Source: Streptomyces sp. NBC_00370 (GTDB lineage Bacteria > Actinomycetota > Actinomycetes > Streptomycetales > Streptomycetaceae). From it: 64,000 nucleotides of DNA. Each line of letters starts with the position of its first letter. Position 1 is the first letter of the stretch. Location of the stretch: assembly GCF_036084755.1 (NCBI RefSeq), contig NZ_CP107968.1, forward strand, positions 2,362,501 through 2,426,500. The letters run 5' to 3'. The notes beneath the pieces were generated by a model that worked only from the letters and a program-made list of their open reading frames with translations, had not been told where the DNA came from and did no database searches. A program made the translations under genes and the position numbers. Below are positions 32,845-42,313 of this stretch, in pieces.

Positions 32845-33893
32845 CCGCGCTCCCAGAAGGCAGGACCGACAGGCTCGTCGAAGTCGCCGAGTGCTTGCAG
32901 GTTGCCCTCGCTGTTCACGCCGATCCGCAGCTGCGGAAGTGCGTGGCCGGCCGGGCCGAAGAGCACACGCGCGCCGTCGGCGAGGTCGAAGGTGGACTGG
33001 TGGCACGGGCAGAGCACGTGGTGTGTCTGCTGCTCGTACAGGCTGATCGGGCAGCCGACGTGGGTGCAGATCTTCGAGTAGGCCACGATCCCCTCGTGGG
33101 ACCACTCGAGCTCGCGCTTGTCCTTGATCTCGTCCGGCTGGATCCGCACGATCATCAGGGCCGCCTTGGCGATCTCCTTCTGGAACTCCTCCTGGTCCTC
33201 ACTGAGCCCCTCCGGCATGGCGAAGGTCAGCGAGCCCACGGCGACGTCCTCGGGGCGCAGCGGCAGATTCGTGTTCATGTTGATGAGCTGCTTGCCCTTG
33301 GCCCACAGCGTGACCCGGAACTTCTTCTCGGGCAGCGGACCGAGGTCGCGCAGCAGCACCACACCGGCGAGCGGCACGACGGCCAGCGCACCGAACATGG
33401 TGGTACGGATCAGCTTGCGCCTGCCGAGGGCCGATTCCCGGGCGCCGGCCGCGAAGTCCCGCAGGACCTGCGCCTTGACCTCGGGCGACGCCTCGATCGG
33501 GTGGCGGTCGTCGGCGATCTCCTCGTCCGACATCAGCGTCCTGGCCCAGTGGACGGCGCCGGCGCCGATGCACAGCAGTGCGACACCCAGCGTCAGGCCC
33601 AGCGAGAAGTTCAGGATGCTGACGTGACCGAACGGGAAGATGTACTCGATCTTGTCGACCGGGAAGATCACGTAGCACGCGATGAATCCGACCGTCGCCA
33701 GGATCGACAGCACGAACAGGAAGGCGACGACGCGCTCGGACCGGTCGGCCGCCCGCTCGTCGATGTCCTGTACCCGCGGTTGGTGGGCCGGCAGGCCCGG
33801 GTCGGCGAAGGGGTCCTTCGCCGTCACCACCTCGCTGTGCGAGGTCTCCTGCGCACTCGGCAGGTTCTCTTCTGGAATCTCTTGGCTACTCAT
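32841..33893 (-). CDS. qcrA: Rieske iron-sulfur subunit of the bc1 complex
   Basis: A 350-aa Rieske protein with the actinobacterial extension: about three membrane segments (around 60-80, 95-118 and 165-185) before the soluble domain. The [2Fe-2S] ligands are in CTHVGC and CPCHQS, giving the two Cys-His pairs and the bridging cysteines. It passes electrons from menaquinol to cytochrome c subunit QcrC. The ATG at 33893 overlaps the qcrC stop and its own stop overlaps qcrB, so the three genes are tightly coupled. ErpA and NadA, other Fe-S proteins, are encoded a few kilobases away. Confidence 0.97.
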   Translation of the reverse strand: MSSQEIPEENLPSAQETSHSEVVTAKDPFADPGLPAHQPRVQDIDERAADRSERVVAFLFVLSILATVGFIACYVIFPVDKIEYIFPFGHVSILNFSLGLTLGVALLCIGAGAVHWARTLMSDEEIADDRHPIEASPEVKAQVLRDFAAGARESALGRRKLIRTTMFGALAVVPLAGVVLLRDLGPLPEKKFRVTLWAKGKQLINMNTNLPLRPEDVAVGSLTFAMPEGLSEDQEEFQKEIAKAALMIVRIQPDEIKDKRELEWSHEGIVAYSKICTHVGCPISLYEQQTHHVLCPCHQSTFDLADGARVLFGPAGHALPQLRIGVNSEGNLQALGDFDEPVGPAFWERG

Positions 33894-34702
33894 GACTTCT
33901 TGGCCTTAGCGGTGTGGGCCGCAACCCAGATGGCACCTGCGATGAGCGCACCCAGACCGAAGATCCAGGCGAACAGTCCCTCACTGACGGGGCCGAGGCC
34001 ACCGAGCGAGAGGCCGCCGGGGCTCTCGGCCTCCGCGCCGTTCACCGACTTGATGTACGCGATGATGTCCTGCTTCTGCTGCTCGGGCATCGTCGTGTCG
34101 GGGAAGGACGGCATGTTCTGCGGGCCGGTCTGCATGGCCTCGTAGATGTGCTTGGGGTCGACACCGTCGAGGTTGGGGGCGACCTTCCCGTGTGTCAGGG
34201 CGCCGCCCTCACCGGTGAAGTTGTGGCACTGGGTGCAGTTCGTACGGAACAGTTCGCCGCCCTTGGCGATGTCGGCGCCCGCGGGGCTGTACTCCTTGGA
34301 CGTCGGCACGCTCGGGCCGGCGCCGAGGGAGGCCACGTACGCGGCGAGCGCGTCGATCTCCTTCTGCGAGTAGATGACCTTCTTCGCCGGCACCTGGGCA
34401 CCGGGCTGCTGGGCGGGCATCCGGCCGGTGCCGACCTGGAAGTCCACGGCGGACGCGCCGACGCCTACCAGGCTGGGACCGTCGGAACTGCCCTGACCGC
34501 CCATTCCGTGGCAGCTCGCGCAGCCGACGGCGAACAGCTTCTTGCCCTCGGTGATCTTGGCGGTGGACTGGGAGCCCGCCTGGGCCTGGGCCTTGTCAGC
34601 GGGCGCGAACGCGGCATACAGCCCCCCGGTGGCCGCCAGCGCGAGGAGTAGGACGACGACCGCCGCCAGCGGATGGCGTCGTCGTGCGGAGAGCTTTTTC
34701 AC
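33890..34702 (-). CDS. qcrC: Dihaem cytochrome c subunit of the bc1 complex
   Basis: A 270-aa membrane-tethered dihaem cytochrome c. An N-terminal anchor (about 10-32) precedes two haem domains with CASCH at 61-65 and CTQCH at 156-160; Met95 and a Met in NMPSF are candidate axial ligands. A second hydrophobic segment near residue 245 forms the C-terminal anchor. This fused dihaem subunit replaces a soluble cytochrome c in actinobacteria, linking the bc1 complex directly to the aa3 oxidase. The GTG at 34702 opens with a short signal-like MKKLSARRRH. It is 74 bases after ctaE. Confidence 0.96.
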   Translation of the reverse strand: MKKLSARRRHPLAAVVVLLLALAATGGLYAAFAPADKAQAQAGSQSTAKITEGKKLFAVGCASCHGMGGQGSSDGPSLVGVGASAVDFQVGTGRMPAQQPGAQVPAKKVIYSQKEIDALAAYVASLGAGPSVPTSKEYSPAGADIAKGGELFRTNCTQCHNFTGEGGALTHGKVAPNLDGVDPKHIYEAMQTGPQNMPSFPDTTMPEQQKQDIIAYIKSVNGAEAESPGGLSLGGLGPVSEGLFAWIFGLGALIAGAIWVAAHTAKAKKS

Positions 34703-34776
34703 GGATTACCCCGGTGTCAGGATCTTCAGCGTCGGTGCTTCTGGACTGTGTGCGAGCGCGTCGGGCGCTCTGCCCG

Positions 34777-35397
34777 CTACTTGATCAGATAGATCGTGGC
34801 GAAAAGGCCGATCCAGACGACATCGACGAAGTGCCAGTAGTAGGACACGACGATGGCGGCGGTTGCCTGCTCATGGGTGAATCTCTTCGCCGCGTACGTC
34901 CTGCCGAGGACGAACAGGAACGCGATGAGACCCCCTGTCACGTGCATCCCGTGGAAGCCGGTGGTCAGGTAGAACACGGAGCCGTACGGGTCGGACGACA
35001 GCGAGAGGCCGTCGTTCTTGACCAGCTCCGTGTACTCGAAGATCTGACCGCCGATGAAGATCGCGCCCATCACGAAGGTGATCGAGAACCAGGTGCGGAG
35101 CTTCTTCACGTCACCCCGCTCGGCGGCGAAGACGCCGAGCTGGCAGGTGAGGGAGGAGAGCACCAGGATCGTGGTGTTCGTAGCCGAGAACGGAACGTTC
35201 AGGCTCGACGCCACTTCCTTCCAGTGCGTATCGCCCGTCACCGATCGAAGGGTGAAGTACATCGCGAAGAGGGCCGCGAAGAACATCAGCTCGGAACTCA
35301 ACCAGATGATGGTTCCGACGCTGGTGAGGTTCGGCCGATTGACCGACGGGTGCGCGTGCCCGGTTTCTACTGTCGTTGCTGTCGCCACGACCGACAT
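34777..35397 (-). CDS. ctaE: Cytochrome c oxidase subunit III
   Basis: A 206-aa five-helix subunit III of the aa3-type oxidase. Family features are [14 protein letters not shown] in the first helix, the acidic Glu in [23 protein letters not shown] and a C-terminal [14 protein letters not shown]. It is the first gene of the run ctaE-qcrC-qcrA-qcrB, the standard actinobacterial order. The ATG at 35397 has no strong ribosome site. ctaC, ctaD and ctaF lie in a separate transcript four kilobases away on the same strand. Confidence 0.95.
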   Translation of the reverse strand: MSVVATATTVETGHAHPSVNRPNLTSVGTIIWLSSELMFFAALFAMYFTLRSVTGDTHWKEVASSLNVPFSATNTTILVLSSLTCQLGVFAAERGDVKKLRTWFSITFVMGAIFIGGQIFEYTELVKNDGLSLSSDPYGSVFYLTTGFHGMHVTGGLIAFLFVLGRTYAAKRFTHEQATAAIVVSYYWHFVDVVWIGLFATIYLIK

Positions 35398-35571
35398 TAT
35401 GTCGGTCGCTTATCCCGCCCTCACTCCCGGGGGTGCTCTTCGGTGTGTCCATGGCCCGTGTCCTGCCCGAACAGCCCAGTGGAGTGCTGTCATTCCCCGT
35501 GCAGAACCCGTGCTGACACGCTGTCCGACGGAGTAGCATCCGCCCATCGGTACTGATGTGACGGAGGAAAA

Positions 35572-35973
35572 ATGCAGCCGACTGCCACGGTGCTGGTCTA
35601 CAGCGACAACGCGAACACCCGCGAGCAGGTGCGGCTGGCGGCGGGCCGCAGGCCCGCTGCGGACGTGCCCCCGGTCAAGTTCCTGGAGTGCGCGACTCTG
35701 CACGCGGTCCTCAAGGAACTCGACAAGGGCGGCATCGACGTCTGTGTGCTGGACGGGGAGACCGTGCCCGCCGGCGGGATGGGTGTCTGCCGGCAGATCA
35801 AGGACGAGATCTTCAACTGCCCGCCCGTGCTGCTGCTGATGGGCCGCCCCCAGGACGCCTGGCTGGCCACCTGGAGCCGCGCGGAGGCCGCGGTGACCCT
35901 CCCGGTCGAACCGGTCGGTTTCGCGGACACACTGGCCTCCCTGCTGCGCCGCAGGCTCGCCGTGGGCGCCTGA
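35572..35973 (+). CDS. Degenerate receiver-domain-like protein
   Basis: A 133-aa protein with a CheY-like fold pattern. LVYSDNANTREQVRLA at 8-23 has Asp12 but lacks the usual second acidic residue; VCVLDGETVPAGGM carries Asp61 at the phospho-acceptor position; the conserved lysine before the last helix is replaced (PVEPVGF, Glu113). It is therefore probably not phosphorylated normally and may be a pseudo-receiver. GGAGG precedes the ATG closely. It is divergent from ctaE and convergent with the L,D-transpeptidase, between two halves of the respiratory genes. Function is unknown. Confidence 0.75.
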   Translation: MQPTATVLVYSDNANTREQVRLAAGRRPAADVPPVKFLECATLHAVLKELDKGGIDVCVLDGETVPAGGMGVCRQIKDEIFNCPPVLLLMGRPQDAWLATWSRAEAAVTLPVEPVGFADTLASLLRRRLAVGA

Positions 35974-35997
35974 CGGCCTGTTCGCGCACGGCGGCGG

Positions 35998-37287
35998 TCA
36001 GAGCTGGGGCCGCAGCCGGGCCGGGTCGGCGGGGCCGGTGGCACCGTCCGCGGTGGCCGCCCCGCTGCCGGCCGACGCCTGCAACACGCTGCCCTGGGTC
36101 CACTTGTTCCAGGGCATGTTCCAGTCGCCGAAGCCGTTCCCGAAAGATTCCATCGTGTGGCCGTCGCTGTTGACGACCTTCACGATGTCGCCGGGCCGGA
36201 CGGTGTTGAAGAACCACTCGGCGTTGTCGGTCGACATGCCGACACAGCCGTGGCTGACGTTGGCCGAGCCCTGCGAGCCGACCGACCAGGGCGCCGCGTG
36301 CACGTACTCACCGCTCCAGGTGAGCCGGGTCGCCCAGTGGACGGGCAGGTCGTAGGACTCGCTGCTGCCCGCCGAGATGCCGACGGTGCTGCTGCGCATC
36401 TGGACGAACGCCTCCTTGCCCAGGACGACCTTGACACCGTTGCGCGTGTCGAACCCGGGCTTGCCCGTGGTCACCGGGATGCTGTTGATCTCCTTGCCGT
36501 CGCGCAGCACCGTCATGGTGTGCGAGGCGGCGTCGGTGATGGCTTCGAGCCGGTCGCCGGTGGTGAGCCTGAGCGGCTTGGCAGCGCCGCCGTACAGCTT
36601 GTCGGCGACCTTCACGCCCTCCAGGGTGCTGGTGGCGGTGACCGTCGCGTGGGCCGGCCAGTACTCCTTGGGCCTGAAGTGCAGGTTCTTGTCGTCCACC
36701 CAGTGCCAGCCGCCTTCGACCGCGGGGGTGGAGCGGACCTTCAGGGAGCGCTCGACGACGGCCCTGGCCGCCTTGGACTTGACCGGCGCGCTCAGTACGG
36801 CGGTGACCGGCTGGCCGACGCCGTACTCCCCCGCGTCGGGGCCGAAGGTGACCTTGAGCTGCTTCTTGCCGGGCGCCGTCGCCGTCTGGAAGCTGTACGT
36901 ACGGGCGCCGGGGGCGCCGTCGTCGTCCTCCGTGGCGATCTTGACGGTGTAGTGGGTGCCGGCGGTCAGCGGCGCCGTGGAGTGCCAGCGGGAGCCGTCG
37001 GCGGCCAGTTCGCCCTTGAGGTAGTGGCCGGCCGTGTCGGTGGCCGTGACGTCGGTGATGCGGCCGTCACCGCCCTTGGCGGTGATCTCCAGCGGCTTGT
37101 CGAGGCCGACGAGGTCGCCCTTCGACGTGCCGCCGGGGGCGTGGAAGGAGATCTGGTCGGCTGCGTCGAACGGGTCGGCGGAGAGCGGGCTGCTGTCGCT
37201 GCCGGCGCACGCGGCCGCGCCCGCCCCGAGGGACACGACCAGCAGGGTGCAGCTGACAACGGTGCGGAAGCGTGGCGTGTGGTTCAT
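35998..37287 (-). CDS. L,D-transpeptidase with Ig-like domains
   Basis: A 429-aa exported enzyme. The N-terminus (TVVSCTLLVVSLGAGAAACAG) is a lipoprotein-like signal with Cys27 at the cleavage site. Two Ig-like regions follow, then the YkuD catalytic domain with HWATRLTWSGEYVH and the SHGCVGMS motif carrying the active Cys near residue 348. It forms 3-3 cross-links in peptidoglycan, outside the membrane. The C-terminus continues with GFGDWNMPWNKW, typical of mycobacterial-type Ldt proteins. It sits between ctaF and ctaE and has its own upstream terminator, so it is likely transcribed alone. Confidence 0.94.
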   Translation of the reverse strand: MNHTPRFRTVVSCTLLVVSLGAGAAACAGSDSSPLSADPFDAADQISFHAPGGTSKGDLVGLDKPLEITAKGGDGRITDVTATDTAGHYLKGELAADGSRWHSTAPLTAGTHYTVKIATEDDDGAPGARTYSFQTATAPGKKQLKVTFGPDAGEYGVGQPVTAVLSAPVKSKAARAVVERSLKVRSTPAVEGGWHWVDDKNLHFRPKEYWPAHATVTATSTLEGVKVADKLYGGAAKPLRLTTGDRLEAITDAASHTMTVLRDGKEINSIPVTTGKPGFDTRNGVKVVLGKEAFVQMRSSTVGISAGSSESYDLPVHWATRLTWSGEYVHAAPWSVGSQGSANVSHGCVGMSTDNAEWFFNTVRPGDIVKVVNSDGHTMESFGNGFGDWNMPWNKWTQGSVLQASAGSGAATADGATGPADPARLRPQL

Positions 37288-37342
37288 GTGTCACACGGTA
37301 TGAAGGTTCATCAGCCACAGCGCGATGAGTGTGGCAAACGGG

Positions 37343-37376
37343 GGGCCCCGACACTCCGGCCGGAGTGTCGGGGCCC
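37343..37376. terminator. 34-base perfect palindrome, bidirectional terminator
   Basis: GGGCCCCGACACTCCGG and CCGGAGTGTCGGGGCCC are perfectly complementary with no loop base, 56 bases upstream of the L,D-transpeptidase start and downstream of ctaF. It probably ends the ctaC-D-F transcript; a short TTT lies on the minus strand side. Confidence 0.75.
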
Positions 37377-37396
37377 TGTCGCTTTTGTGCGTGTGC

Positions 37397-37562
37397 TAGT
37401 GCCGTGACCGGCAATGTTTGCCCGTGAAGGAGCGGGGCCCGGTGCGTGTGATCGCAAGGCGGCCGGGAGCCCTTGTAGCGGAGCTACTCAGGCTCCCGGC
37501 CAACGCGGCGAGCGCGCGTGCCGGGGACCGCGACAGGGCAAAGCTTGCCGGGAGGGGCACTA
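37397..37562. repeat. 166-base MITE-like imperfect inverted element after ctaF
   Basis: Terminal TAGTGCC (37397) and GGCACTA (37562) are perfect; the 25 bases inside each end match at 19 positions, and a perfect GGCCGGGAGCC / GGCTCCCGGCC pair (37461-37471, 37491-37501) forms the centre around GTAGC-GGA-GCTAC. The whole segment can fold as one giant hairpin. No coding frame is convincing. It lies in the 3' end of the ctaC-D-F transcript. Confidence 0.55.
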
Positions 37563-37573
37563 CCGCCGGGCGG

Positions 37574-37972
37574 TCACTGGTTCTGGTTCTCGCCCCGGTA
37601 GTACTCGAAGACCCAGCCCCACAGACCGACCACGATCAGCGGCGCCGAGAAGTAGAGCAGCCACCAGCCGATGGCCACGCCGAGGAACGCCAGCGCACCA
37701 CCGATGGCCAGCGAGAACGGCTGCCAGCTGTGCGGGGAGAAGAACCCCACCTCGCCGGCCTCGTCGGCGACGTCGGCTTCCTTGTCGTCCTGGGCCAGCG
37801 AGTCCATCCGCCGGGCCGTGAAGGACAGGTAGAAGCCGATCATGATGGCCAGTGCGAAGGCCAGGAAGAGCGCGGTCGTGCCGGCCGCTTCCTTGGACCA
37901 GTAGCCGTAGACGACGGCGACGGCCAGGATGAAGAAGCTGAGCCAGAGGAACAGCCTGCCTTGGACCTTCAC
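37574..37972 (-). CDS. ctaF: Cytochrome c oxidase subunit IV (actinobacterial CtaF)
   Basis: A 132-aa protein with four membrane helices, matching the small actinobacterial fourth subunit of the aa3 oxidase. It begins [25 protein letters not shown] and has the characteristic [14 protein letters not shown] stretch before helices three and four. The GTG start at 37972 overlaps the ctaD stop, so it is coupled to it. It contributes to complex stability rather than catalysis. It ends the ctaC-ctaD-ctaF operon; an unusual palindromic element and a terminator follow. Confidence 0.92.
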   Translation of the reverse strand: MKVQGRLFLWLSFFILAVAVVYGYWSKEAAGTTALFLAFALAIMIGFYLSFTARRMDSLAQDDKEADVADEAGEVGFFSPHSWQPFSLAIGGALAFLGVAIGWWLLYFSAPLIVVGLWGWVFEYYRGENQNQ

Positions 37973-39708
37973 TTGCTGGCCTCCTTGCTACCGGTGAGGG
38001 CGGGGTCCGTGCCGCCGTGACCGACGTTCTCGAGCTGGTCGAGAGCGGCGATCTCCGGGTGGTGCAGGTCGAACGCCGGCGATTCGGACCGGATGCGCGG
38101 CAGCGTGATGAAGTTGTGCCGCGGCGGCGGGCACGACGTCGCCCATTCGAGCGAACGGCCGTAGCCCCACGGGTCGTCGACCTCGACCTTCTTGCCGTAC
38201 TTCGCCGTCTTCCAGACGTTGTACAGGAAGGGCAGGATCGACAGGCCCAGCAGGAACGAGCTGATCGTCGAGATCGTGTTCAGCGCGGTGAACCCGTCGG
38301 CCGCCAGGTAGTCGGCGTACCGGCGTGGCATGCCCTCGGCGCCCAGCCAGTGCTGGACGAGGAAGGTCCCGTGGAAGCCGATGAACAGCGTCCAGAAGGT
38401 GATCTTGCCGAGCCGTTCGTCGAGCATCTTGCCGGTGAACTTCGGCCACCAGAAGTGGAAACCGGCGAACATCGCGAAGACCACGGTGCCGAAGACGACG
38501 TAGTGGAAGTGCGCGACGACGAAGTACGAGTCGGAGACGTGGAAGTCGATCGGCGGCGACGCCAGGATGACCCCGGTCAGACCGCCGAAGACGAACGTGA
38601 CCAGGAAGCCGACCGTCCACAGCATCGGTGTCTCGAAGGACAACGAGCCCTTCCACATCGTGCCGATCCAGTTGAAGAACTTCACCCCGGTCGGTACCGC
38701 GATGAGGAACGTCATGAAGGAGAAGAACGGCAGCAGCACACCGCCGGTGACGTACATGTGGTGCGCCCACACCGTCACGGACAGGCCCGCGATGGAGATC
38801 GTCGCGGCGACCAGACCGATGTAGCCGAACATCGGCTTGCGGCTGAAGACAGGGATCACCTCGGAGATGATCCCGAAGAAGGGCAAGGCGATGATGTACA
38901 CCTCTGGATGGCCGAAGAACCAGAAGAGGTGTTGCCACAGCAAGGCACCGCCGTTGGCGGCGTCGAACACATGCGCCCCGAATTTCCGGTCGGCCTCCAG
39001 GGCGAAGAGCGCGGCGGCGAGCACCGGGAAGGCCAGCAGGACGAGAACGCCGGTGAGCAGCACGTTCCAGGTGAAGATCGGCATCCGGAACATCGTCATG
39101 CCGGGCGCGCGCATGCAGATGATCGTGGTGATGAAGTTGACCGAACCGAGGATCGTGCCGAAGCCGGAGAAGGCCAGACCCATGATCCACATGTCGGCGC
39201 CGATACCCGGCGAGCGGACCGCGTCCGACAGCGGCGAGTAGGCGAACCAGCCGAAGTCGGCGGCGCCCTGCGGGGTGAGGAAGCCACCCACGGCGATCGT
39301 CGAGCCGAACAGGTAGAGCCAGTAGGCGAACATGTTCAGCCGCGGGAACGCCACGTCGGGCGCGCCGATCTGCAGCGGCATGATCCAGTTCGCGAAGCCG
39401 GCGAACAGCGGCGTCGCGAACATCAGCAGCATGATCGTGCCGTGCATCGTGAACGCCTGGTTGAACTGCTCGTTCGACATGATCTGCGTGCCGGGACGGG
39501 CGAGTTCGGCGCGCATGAAGAGCGCCATGATGCCGCCGATGCAGAAGAACGCGAACGACGTGATGAGGTACATCGTCCCGATCGTCTTGTGATCGGTCGT
39601 CGTCAGCCAGTTCACCACGACGGTTCCCGGCTGCTTGCGCCGGACCGGGAGCTCGTCGGGATAAGGATCAGCCGGCGCGGCACCCTTGGGTTCGTTGAGG
39701 ATGCTCAC
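37969..39708 (-). CDS. ctaD: Cytochrome c oxidase subunit I
   Basis: A 579-aa twelve-helix haem-copper oxidase catalytic subunit of the aa3 type. Key residues are the low-spin haem His in [13 protein letters not shown], the active-site HPEVY (Cu_B His and cross-linked Tyr) with [10 protein letters not shown], the K-channel Lys in PTGVKFFNW, and [10 protein letters not shown] with the haem a3 and low-spin ligands. It reduces oxygen to water and pumps protons. The GTG at 39708 overlaps the ctaC stop. A hydrophilic C-terminal tail (about 525-579) faces the cytoplasm. Confidence 0.97.
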   Translation of the reverse strand: MSILNEPKGAAPADPYPDELPVRRKQPGTVVVNWLTTTDHKTIGTMYLITSFAFFCIGGIMALFMRAELARPGTQIMSNEQFNQAFTMHGTIMLLMFATPLFAGFANWIMPLQIGAPDVAFPRLNMFAYWLYLFGSTIAVGGFLTPQGAADFGWFAYSPLSDAVRSPGIGADMWIMGLAFSGFGTILGSVNFITTIICMRAPGMTMFRMPIFTWNVLLTGVLVLLAFPVLAAALFALEADRKFGAHVFDAANGGALLWQHLFWFFGHPEVYIIALPFFGIISEVIPVFSRKPMFGYIGLVAATISIAGLSVTVWAHHMYVTGGVLLPFFSFMTFLIAVPTGVKFFNWIGTMWKGSLSFETPMLWTVGFLVTFVFGGLTGVILASPPIDFHVSDSYFVVAHFHYVVFGTVVFAMFAGFHFWWPKFTGKMLDERLGKITFWTLFIGFHGTFLVQHWLGAEGMPRRYADYLAADGFTALNTISTISSFLLGLSILPFLYNVWKTAKYGKKVEVDDPWGYGRSLEWATSCPPPRHNFITLPRIRSESPAFDLHHPEIAALDQLENVGHGGTDPALTGSKEASK

Positions 39709-40667
39709 AGTTTCTTGTCCTCCGCGTTCCTGGCCGGGGCCGTCTGCGGGATACCGGCGGGGATGTAGCCGTTCTGACCCTTCTTGGCCAGGTCCTTCAG
39801 GTGCTGCTGGTAACGCTCAGGCGAAACGACCTTCACGTTGAACAGCATGCGCGAGTGGTCGACACCGCAGAGTTCGGCGCACTTGCCGAGGAAGGTGCCT
39901 TCCTGGTTCGGCGTCACCTCGAAGGAGTTGGCGTGCCCCGGGATGACGTCCTGCTTCATCAGGAACGGCACGACCCAGAAGTCGTGGATGACGTCGCGCG
40001 AGGTCAGGATGAACCGGACCTTCTCGCCCTTGGCCAGCCACAGCGTCGGACCGGGGTTGCCGGTCTGCGGGTTCCGCTCGCCGGGGACACCCGCGTCGTA
40101 GACGCCTTCGGCACCCTTGGGGAACGCCTTCGTGAACCGTTCGGGAATCGCGTCGAGCTGGCTGGGGATCTTCGTCCCCGTGGAGGCGCTGCCGTCCACG
40201 TTCTCGATGTAGTTGAAGCCCCAGCTCCACTGGTAGCCGACCACGTTCACCGTGTGGACCGGCTTGGGAGAGAGTTCGAGGAGCTTCGACTCGTCACGCG
40301 CGGTGAAGTAGAAGAACACCGAGACGATGATGAGCGGGACCACGGTGTACAGCGTCTCGATCGGGACGTTGTACCGGGTCTGTGGGGGGACCTCAATCTT
40401 CGTGCGGCTGCGCCGGTGGAAGATGACGCTCCACAGGATCAGACCCCATACCAGTACGCCCGTGACGAGCGCTGCCGCCCACGAGCCCTGCCAGAGGGAG
40501 AGGATCCGAGGGGCCTCTTCCGTCACCGGGGTGGGCATACCCAGGCGGGGGAAGTCCTTGTATGTGCAACCGGTTGCGGTTACCAGGATCAGGCCCGCAG
40601 TCAGCACCTGCGGCAGCTTCCGCCGCATCGGGCGCCGCGACGAGCGGTCGGAGCCGTTGGGACTCAC
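39705..40667 (-). CDS. ctaC: Cytochrome c oxidase subunit II
   Basis: A 320-aa Cu_A subunit that accepts electrons from the cytochrome c domains of QcrC. A signal ends in VTATGC, with Cys34 as lipid-anchored residue, followed by two membrane helices (about 50-75 and 92-112). The external domain has the YQWSWGF electron-entry motif and the Cu_A site [12 protein letters not shown]. The GTG at 40667 ([10 protein letters not shown]) has GAAGG upstream; a start at the MRRKLPQ Met is the alternative. It is the first gene of the ctaC-ctaD-ctaF operon. Confidence 0.96.
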   Translation of the reverse strand: MSPNGSDRSSRRPMRRKLPQVLTAGLILVTATGCTYKDFPRLGMPTPVTEEAPRILSLWQGSWAAALVTGVLVWGLILWSVIFHRRSRTKIEVPPQTRYNVPIETLYTVVPLIIVSVFFYFTARDESKLLELSPKPVHTVNVVGYQWSWGFNYIENVDGSASTGTKIPSQLDAIPERFTKAFPKGAEGVYDAGVPGERNPQTGNPGPTLWLAKGEKVRFILTSRDVIHDFWVVPFLMKQDVIPGHANSFEVTPNQEGTFLGKCAELCGVDHSRMLFNVKVVSPERYQQHLKDLAKKGQNGYIPAGIPQTAPARNAEDKKL

Positions 40668-40863
40668 GTAGCGCCTTCCCGAGAGTCTCGCCCGCGCGGC
40701 CGGCTGCGGCCGTCTCGGTCGGTCGCCGGCCCTGACGCGGGCAGGGGTTTGGATGTTTATGCGGACCAAACCCTACTGGACGCAATTTGGGGTCGCGCGG
40801 GGAGGGTGCCCAACGCGCCGTCCGACACCCCGAAGGGGTGGAATGCCAGCATCCGGGCCACTT

Positions 40864-40894
40864 CTGACGCTCCCTTCGCGTGCGGGGTTAGCGT
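40864..40894 (+). promoter_or_regulatory. Promoter of the desulfurase-TusA fusion
   Basis: CTGACG (40864-40869) and TAGCGT (40889-40894) resemble -35 and -10 boxes with a 19-base spacer. The -10 ends six bases before the GTG, so the transcript is probably leaderless. Confidence 0.55.
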
Positions 40895-40900
40895 GGCGCG

Positions 40901-42289
40901 GTGCCGTACTTCGACTCTGCCTCCGCCGCCCCGCTCCATCCCGTGGCCCGTCAGGCCCTTCAGGCGTCCCTGGACGAGGGTTGGGCGGATCCCGCCCGGC
41001 TCTACCGGGAGGGGCGGCGGGCCGCGCTGCTCCTCGACGCGGCCAGGGAGGCCGCCGCCGACGCCGTGGGATGCCGCCCCGACGAACTCGTATTCACCCC
41101 TTCGGGCACGCACGCGGTGCACGCGGGGATGTCCGGAGCTCTCTTCGGCCGTCGGCGTGTCGGACGTCATGTGGTCGTGTCCGCGGTGGAGCACTCGTCG
41201 GTGCTGAACAGCGCCGCCGCCCACGAGGCGGCGACCGGCGGCCCGGTGACGGAGGTGCCGGTCGACCGGTACGGGGCCGTGTCGCCCGGCGCGTACGCCG
41301 AAGCGCTCGGGGCGCAGACCGCGCTGGCCGCCCTGCAGTCCGCCAACCACGAGGTGGGGACGGAGCAGCCGGTGGCCGAGGTCGCCGAGGTGTGCCGGAG
41401 CCGGTCGGTGCCGCTGCTGGTGGACGCGGCGCAGTCGCTGGGCTGGGGTCCGGTGGACGGTGCCTGGTCGCTGCTGACGGCGAGTGCCCACAAATGGGGC
41501 GGTCCGCCCGGGGTCGGGCTGCTCACCGTACGCAAGGGGGTGCGGTTCGCCCCCCAAGGCCCCGCCGACGAGCGGGAGTCGGGGCGTACGCCCGGCTTCC
41601 AGAACCTTCCGGCGATCGTGGCGGCCGTGGCGTCGCTGCGCGCGGTACGGGACGAGGCGGCCGGTGAGGCGGCCCGGCTGCGGGCGCTGGTGGAGCTGAT
41701 CAGGACCCGGGTGCCCGAACTGGTGCCCGATGTCGAGGTGGTGGGTGACCCGGAGCACCGGCTCCCGCACCTCGTCACCTTCTCGTGTCTCTATGTCGAC
41801 GGGGAGGCGCTGCTGCACGAGCTGGACCGGGCTGACTTCTCCGTGTCGTCGGGTTCGTCGTGCACGAGCAGCACGCTGACCCCGAGCCATGTGCTGAAGG
41901 CGATGGGGGTGCTGTCGGAGGGGAACGTCCGGGTCTCGCTCCCCCTCGGCACCCCGGCGGCTGACGTCGAGCGGTTCCTCGACGTGCTGCCGGCCGCCGT
42001 GGCGTCGGTACGGGCCCGGCTCGGCGCTCCGGTGACCCGGGTCGGCGCGGAGCCGGCGGGCACGGCGTCGCTGCTGGTCGACGCGATCGGCAGGCGCTGC
42101 CCGATCCCGGTGATCGAGCTGGCGAAGGTGATCGGTGACGTGCCGGTCGGCGGGACGGTGACGGTCCTCGCGGACGACGAGGCGGCGCGGCTCGACATCC
42201 CCGCCTGGTGCGAGATGCGGGGCCAGGAGTACGTCGGCGAGCAGCCGGCGGACCACGGTGTCGCTTACGTGGTCCGCCGGGTGTCGTAG
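40901..42289 (+). CDS. Cysteine desulfurase fused to a TusA sulfur carrier
   Basis: A 462-aa two-domain protein. Residues 1-375 form a class V PLP domain of the IscS/NifS type: His98, Asp175, Lys198 (SAHKWGG) and Cys321 in the flexible SGSSCTSS loop, the persulfide-forming residue. The last ~75 residues (385-462) are a TusA/SirA domain with its sulfur-accepting Cys400 in RRCPIPVIELAK. Desulfurase and carrier in one chain would hand sulfur directly for tRNA thiolation or molybdopterin. No ribosome site precedes the GTG; a -10 box lies six bases upstream. It is divergent from ctaC. Confidence 0.92.
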   Translation: MPYFDSASAAPLHPVARQALQASLDEGWADPARLYREGRRAALLLDAAREAAADAVGCRPDELVFTPSGTHAVHAGMSGALFGRRRVGRHVVVSAVEHSSVLNSAAAHEAATGGPVTEVPVDRYGAVSPGAYAEALGAQTALAALQSANHEVGTEQPVAEVAEVCRSRSVPLLVDAAQSLGWGPVDGAWSLLTASAHKWGGPPGVGLLTVRKGVRFAPQGPADERESGRTPGFQNLPAIVAAVASLRAVRDEAAGEAARLRALVELIRTRVPELVPDVEVVGDPEHRLPHLVTFSCLYVDGEALLHELDRADFSVSSGSSCTSSTLTPSHVLKAMGVLSEGNVRVSLPLGTPAADVERFLDVLPAAVASVRARLGAPVTRVGAEPAGTASLLVDAIGRRCPIPVIELAKVIGDVPVGGTVTVLADDEAARLDIPAWCEMRGQEYVGEQPADHGVAYVVRRVS

Positions 42290-42313
42290 TAGCTGGTGTC
42301 GTGACCGGGCGGC

